DNA of 33,042 nt, from positions 1 to 33,042 of the forward strand of contig JBBQUY010000036.1 in the NCBI GenBank assembly GCA_038212015.1, written 5' to 3'. This stretch comes from JAGQUL01 sp038212015. Lineage in GTDB: Bacteria; Actinomycetota; Thermoleophilia; Gaiellales; SKUG01. Of this stretch, positions 30,134 through 33,042 are shown piece by piece; within the stretch, counting starts at the first letter, position 1; every line of letters starts with the position of its first letter. The notes below the pieces were generated by a model. It was given only the letters and a program-made list of their open reading frames with translations. It did no database searches and was not told the origin of the DNA. A program made the translations under genes and the position numbers.

Positions 30134-30487
30134 CTACTCCCAGTACTGCGCGGTCTCGGCGGCGACGAACTGCTGCTTGGCGGACTCGACGGTCGCCGCG
30201 ATCGCCTGGTCGTTGAGCGGCAGGTCGTTCTCGCCCTGGTACCAGTCGATGACCGGCTGCAGCAGCTCGACGCCCGCGGTCGCGTACTCGATCGACGCGA
30301 GCGCGTTGCGCTGGACCCAGTGGTTGTCGCTCTTCGCGTCGTCGGCGAGGGCGTCGATACCCTTCTTGGCCTCCGACGCGGACAGGACGAGCTTCTCGAC
30401 GGGGACGCTCGTCGCGCCGTCGGCGGGGATGAGTGCGGTCTTCGCGGCCTGGAAGCTGGTGATGGCGGCGCCGAGGTCGAGCTGCAT
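30134..30487 (-). CDS. Hypothetical 117-residue helical protein
   Basis: This small, soluble, mostly helical protein starts MQLDLGAAITSFQAAKTALI. I do not recognise a family. The ATG at 30487 has AAGGA at ten bases upstream; a longer upstream frame is Arg-rich and unlikely to be coding. The composition is acidic and Ala-rich, with conserved-looking WVQRNALASIEYATAGVELLQP and a Trp-containing C-terminus (AQYWE). It lies upstream of der and downstream of the 161-residue gene on the same strand, so may belong to the local cluster of unknowns. Confidence 0.7.
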   Translation of the reverse strand: MQLDLGAAITSFQAAKTALIPADGATSVPVEKLVLSASEAKKGIDALADDAKSDNHWVQRNALASIEYATAGVELLQPVIDWYQGENDLPLNDQAIAATVESAKQQFVAAETAQYWE

Positions 30488-30633
30488 GGTGCGGGGATCC
30501 TTGCGAGGGGACGGTGTACGACGCGGCCTGGACGGACCGTGCGCGGCGCAACCGTCTCGCACCCCGGTGATCGATACGAGATTCGTTCGACCCGTGCGGC
30601 CCGCATGACCGGACGCGTGGCCCGCGTGGCCCG

Positions 30634-31119
30634 TCAGGCGTTGCGGGCGATCGCGATCGCGGTGCGGAGCTGCCGTCGTCCCTCGCTGACGAGGGCGATC
30701 GTCTCGATCGCGAGCGTGTCGTTGCTGTGGGCACGATCGCCGCGCCCAGCCACGGCTGCGTGGTACTGGCGCAGCAGGTCGATGCCCTGGCGCGCGTGGT
30801 CCATCGCCCGGGCGGCGCGCATGCGAACCGCGAACGGTGTACCCGGCAGGCTGATCGACCTGAGGTTGCGGATCCCGGAGTCGGCCTGCTGCATCGCCAT
30901 CACTGCGACGATGGCGCTCGGTGACGTTCGGCGGCCGCCGATGCGCGAGGTCGCGAGTGCTGCTTCGAAGCGCGTGGCTGCGAGTTCGAACAGCTGCGAC
31001 GGCGACACGAGGTCCTTCGCGAGCTGCGCTCCGTAGGGCGACTGCGCCTGCGATCGCGACGGCACCGGCGACGGCACCGGCGACATGCCTGCAGCGATGT
31101 TCGAGTTGGCGATGCGCAC
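30634..31119 (-). CDS. Hypothetical 161-residue helical protein
   Basis: No family is recognised. The GTG start at 31119 gives MRIANSNIAAGMSPVPSPV and has a strong ribosome site (AGGGAGGGG) about eight bases upstream; the longer upstream frame is Arg/Gly-rich and rejected. A Pro/Ser linker made by a 12-bp DNA repeat (31059-31086, SPVPSPVPS) leads into a helical body with LFELAATRFEAAL, SAIVAVMAMQQADSGIRNL and a basic C-terminal helix (GRRQLRTAIAIARNA). It is soluble. It lies between the EEP nuclease gene and the 117-residue gene. Confidence 0.65.
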   Translation of the reverse strand: MRIANSNIAAGMSPVPSPVPSRSQAQSPYGAQLAKDLVSPSQLFELAATRFEAALATSRIGGRRTSPSAIVAVMAMQQADSGIRNLRSISLPGTPFAVRMRAARAMDHARQGIDLLRQYHAAVAGRGDRAHSNDTLAIETIALVSEGRRQLRTAIAIARNA

Positions 31120-31216
31120 GGTTCGAGCCCCTCCCTGGGTCGACGTGCATCCTCGACCAACTGCCGCGGATTCAGAACGCCCTCGACGGTCGTGCGGCCG
31201 GTTCTGGCCGCGACCA

Positions 31217-31232
31217 CGGCCGTGCACGGCCG
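31217..31232 (-). terminator. 16-bp palindrome 3' of the EEP nuclease gene
   Basis: CGGCCGTGCACGGCCG is a perfect palindrome 25 bases after the nuclease stop codon, within a larger GGCCG-rich segment (31195-31240). It could fold in the transcript end; no T-tract. Confidence 0.35.
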
Positions 31233-31257
31233 CGATTCCCCCCGGCCATGAACTGCG

Positions 31258-32559
31258 TCAGAAGGAGAGGTCGGTCACGTAGCCCGGATGATCGGTCGGG
31301 CTCCCGGACTGCAGCTCGTTGGCTGCGACGCCCTGCAATGCGCTCGACGTCGCGCCGAAGCCATACGCGTAGATGTGATCGATGCGGGGTCGCACGTTGC
31401 CGCGCCCGTACAGGTCGTTGGCGTGCCTCAGTCCCGAGCTCGCGAGCTGTGCGTCCGCGCTGTCGAGCTTCCCGTTGCGCCCGCCCTGCGTCGTGTTGAG
31501 GTCGCCGCCGAGCAGGATGTGGTCCTGCGGGAAGCCCGCCGCACGCGACTGGCCACCACCGGGCGAGCGATAGGAGAACTCGCCGCCCGTGCGGATTGCC
31601 CCGGCGATGCGATCGAGTTCGGCGAGCTGGTCGTGTCTGCGCTGGCTCGCGGCCATGTTCGCCATGTGGGACATGTGCGTGGAGATCACGCTGAATGCAG
31701 GACGACCGTCGGGCGGCTGCACGACGGCCACCCCGGCGCTGCGCCGCGCGGGGTCTCCGCGATCGGGGATGTCGACGTTGTGGGCCTGCTCGATCGTGAA
31801 GCCGTTGCGCGTGAAGATCGCGGTGCCGCGGCGTGAGCCGGAGCCGCCGGCGCCCGGCGTGTAGGCCATGTCGGTGGCGCCGATCAGGTGCGCCATCACC
31901 GACGTGACGGGGCTCAGGCCGGGATCGCCGACCTTCGACTGTCGATCGTTGATCTCCTGGACCATGACGACGTCGGGATCGATCGAGTTGACGTAGGCGG
32001 CGATGTCGCGAAGCCCCTGGATGCTCTCGTTCCCCGGCGTGATGCCCTTGCCGGCGGGTGCCGCTCCGTGGATGTTGATCGTGACGGCGCGGGTGCCGTC
32101 AGCTCTGGTGCGAACCTTCACGCCCTTCGGCGGTGCTCCGCCGCTCGGCGGCTCGAGCTTGCCCCGCAGGCGCGGATCCTGCTCCAGCGTGGCCTTGTCA
32201 ACGACCGAGCGCACGACTCCGGGTCCGTCCTGGGCTGCGCGTGCGCCGAGCCGCCGCTTGGAACGCGACGAGGCCTGGGCCTGCGTCGACTGGGCGGACA
32301 TCGACTGCGCGGGCGCGAGCTGCGTGGGCGCTGCCGCGGCCGCTGCTGTCGGGATCGCACCAAGCGCGCCACCGCCGGTCACGATTCCCGCGCCGGACAG
32401 CGACTGGGCAAGGCCCTGCACTGCGGTCGTGAGCGCTGCGATCGCGGTCTCCAGCGACGGAAACGAGCCTCCGCCCGTGATGGGAGCGTTGGTTGTGGCG
32501 GGCGGCAGGGCCGTGATCGGCATGGCGCCCGGTCCGGTGATCCCGGCGACGTTGCACAT
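31258..32559 (-). CDS. MCN-type protein with endonuclease/exonuclease/phosphatase (EEP) domain
   Basis: This 433-residue protein has an N-terminal MCN module (MCNVAGITGPGAMPITALPP), a hydrophobic helix (LETAIAALTTAVQGLAQSLS, about 36-55), an Ala/Gln/Ser-rich linker with basic SRSKRR (about 98-103), and a full EEP (DNase I-like) domain from about residue 145. Metal and catalytic residues are all in place: N162 (INIHG), E202 (VMVQEIN), H295 (ISTHMSH), D353 and N355 (GGDLNTT), D394-H395 (RIDHIY) and D423-H424 (TDHPGYV). It may cleave DNA, RNA or a phosphoester; sequence alone does not choose. No classical signal peptide. GGGGGGTGGGAGC before ATG is a strong ribosome site. The shared N-terminus with the protein at 18535 suggests a common targeting role. 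Confidence 0.85.
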   Translation of the reverse strand: MCNVAGITGPGAMPITALPPATTNAPITGGGSFPSLETAIAALTTAVQGLAQSLSGAGIVTGGGALGAIPTAAAAAAPTQLAPAQSMSAQSTQAQASSRSKRRLGARAAQDGPGVVRSVVDKATLEQDPRLRGKLEPPSGGAPPKGVKVRTRADGTRAVTINIHGAAPAGKGITPGNESIQGLRDIAAYVNSIDPDVVMVQEINDRQSKVGDPGLSPVTSVMAHLIGATDMAYTPGAGGSGSRRGTAIFTRNGFTIEQAHNVDIPDRGDPARRSAGVAVVQPPDGRPAFSVISTHMSHMANMAASQRRHDQLAELDRIAGAIRTGGEFSYRSPGGGQSRAAGFPQDHILLGGDLNTTQGGRNGKLDSADAQLASSGLRHANDLYGRGNVRPRIDHIYAYGFGATSSALQGVAANELQSGSPTDHPGYVTDLSF

Positions 32560-32661
32560 GCTCCCACCCCCCTCGCGACTGCCTGTCGGTGGCGTGCGCT
32601 CCCCGACGGGCGCACCTCGACACGTCCACCATCACCCGAAATCGGGCAATCGGGATAGGGA

Positions 32662-32678
32662 CAACTACCTAGATCACG
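32662..32678 (-). promoter_or_regulatory. TAGGTA box upstream of the EEP nuclease gene
   Basis: On the - strand GTGATCTAGGTAGTT matches GTGACTTAGGTAATT at 12290-12303 in 12 of 15 bases. It lies about 105 bp before the nuclease ATG, at the end of the DUF1360 gene. It may bind the same regulator as the island sites. Confidence 0.4.
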
Positions 32679-33042
32679 TCTCGCCAGCCTCGCGCAGCGC
32701 CTGGGAACGGTTCGCAGCCTCGGCCATGCTCGTCTGGGCGGCCTGCGCCATGATGTTGGCTCCTGCGAGGGCGAGCAGTCGCGTGACGACGCGCCCGTGT
32801 CGCGGCGCAAGCGCGTTGCTGAAGGTCACGACCGCGGCAGCCCAGGGTCCCAGACAGCGCGTGCAGAGGATCAGCTCCCCGACGCTCTGGCGCATTCCGC
32901 CACCTGCCGGACGCTTGGCCGCCGCGTCCACGTCGCCCGGGTCGGTGCCGGGCGCGGGCTGCACGAACGGTTCGCGAACGACTGCACCGATCTTCTCCTT
33001 GGCGACCACGCGCGCCAGAAAGAACGTCGCCAGGATCGACTC
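32674..33042 (-). CDS. DUF1360-family membrane protein (partial, 5' end outside window)
   Basis: The frame is open to the window edge, so the start is not seen; the visible 122 residues begin ESILATFFLARVVAKEKIG. This matches the start of DUF1360 proteins (...FRLTRLI..D.I..PIR), and the CTRCLGPWAAAVVTFSNAL segment is the family's cysteine motif (C..C.G.W) with a membrane helix. A Gly/Lys-rich loop (PGTDPGDVDAAAKRPAGG) lies before it. The C-terminal tail (AQTSMAEAANRSQALREAGET) is polar. Function is unknown. It is upstream of the EEP nuclease gene with 114 bp between. Confidence 0.75.
   Translation of the reverse strand, partial: ESILATFFLARVVAKEKIGAVVREPFVQPAPGTDPGDVDAAAKRPAGGGMRQSVGELILCTRCLGPWAAAVVTFSNALAPRHGRVVTRLLALAGANIMAQAAQTSMAEAANRSQALREAGET

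Noticed and set aside
28217..31036. 939-codon + strand frame across der and neighbours
   Set aside because: Runs through palindromes and antisense to der; no recognisable domain.
31101..31145. tRNA T-arm-like GGTTCGAGCCCC
   Set aside because: No matching acceptor, D or anticodon arms nearby; it is the ribosome-site region of the 161-residue gene.

Overview
The window is high-GC DNA from an actinobacterium, most likely class Thermoleophilia (Solirubrobacterales or relatives). This rests on codon and GC character, the metK-priA / def-fmt-rsmB / rib neighbourhood, an N-terminally extended peptide deformylase, and two lipoproteins that resemble the DUF3352 type. The placement is inference; there is no rRNA here to settle it. 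No tRNA, rRNA, CRISPR array or recognisable transposase was seen.

Layout. 1-3480: a pair of direct-repeated palindromes, a DUF1295 membrane protein, a tiny membrane protein, and (+ strand) a fused membrane/spermidine-synthase-like protein. 3497-16969, all on the - strand, is a housekeeping run read right to left: def, fmt, rsmB, ribD, then after an interruption ribE, ribBA, ribH. The interruption (about 6.0-12.8 kb) holds two tandem paralogous 924/942-aa proteins, each built from about nine 66-72-residue repeats, a small membrane protein, and non-coding DNA with palindromic sites. 17050-18535: a SAM methyltransferase (+) and a protein beginning MCN (-). 18665-25765 (-): priA, metK and two lipoproteins. 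25917-30091 (-): gpsA, a DUF559 nuclease-like gene bracketed by two identical pairs of palindromes, and der. 30134-33042 (-): two small helical proteins, a second MCN protein carrying a complete endonuclease/exonuclease/phosphatase (EEP) domain, and the C-terminal part of a DUF1360 protein cut by the window edge.

How genes work together. RibD, RibE, RibBA and RibH make riboflavin from GTP and ribulose 5-phosphate. Def and Fmt remove and add the formyl group of initiator Met, RsmB methylates 16S rRNA, MetK supplies SAM, PriA restarts replication forks, Der assembles 50S subunits and GpsA makes glycerol 3-phosphate for lipids.

Most unusual content: (i) two sequence-unrelated families of tandem palindromes that share one nested-hairpin plan and a GTCTCGC loop core, one family bracketing the DUF559 gene as direct repeats; (ii) an N-terminal MCN module shared by two otherwise unrelated proteins, one an EEP nuclease; (iii) the tandem giant repeat proteins splitting the rib genes, with duplicated leaders that could hide their ribosome binding sites; (iv) a cluster of TCGTCACGA half-sites over the DUF559 promoter; (v) several genes whose -10 box lies six bases before the start codon, suggesting leaderless mRNAs.
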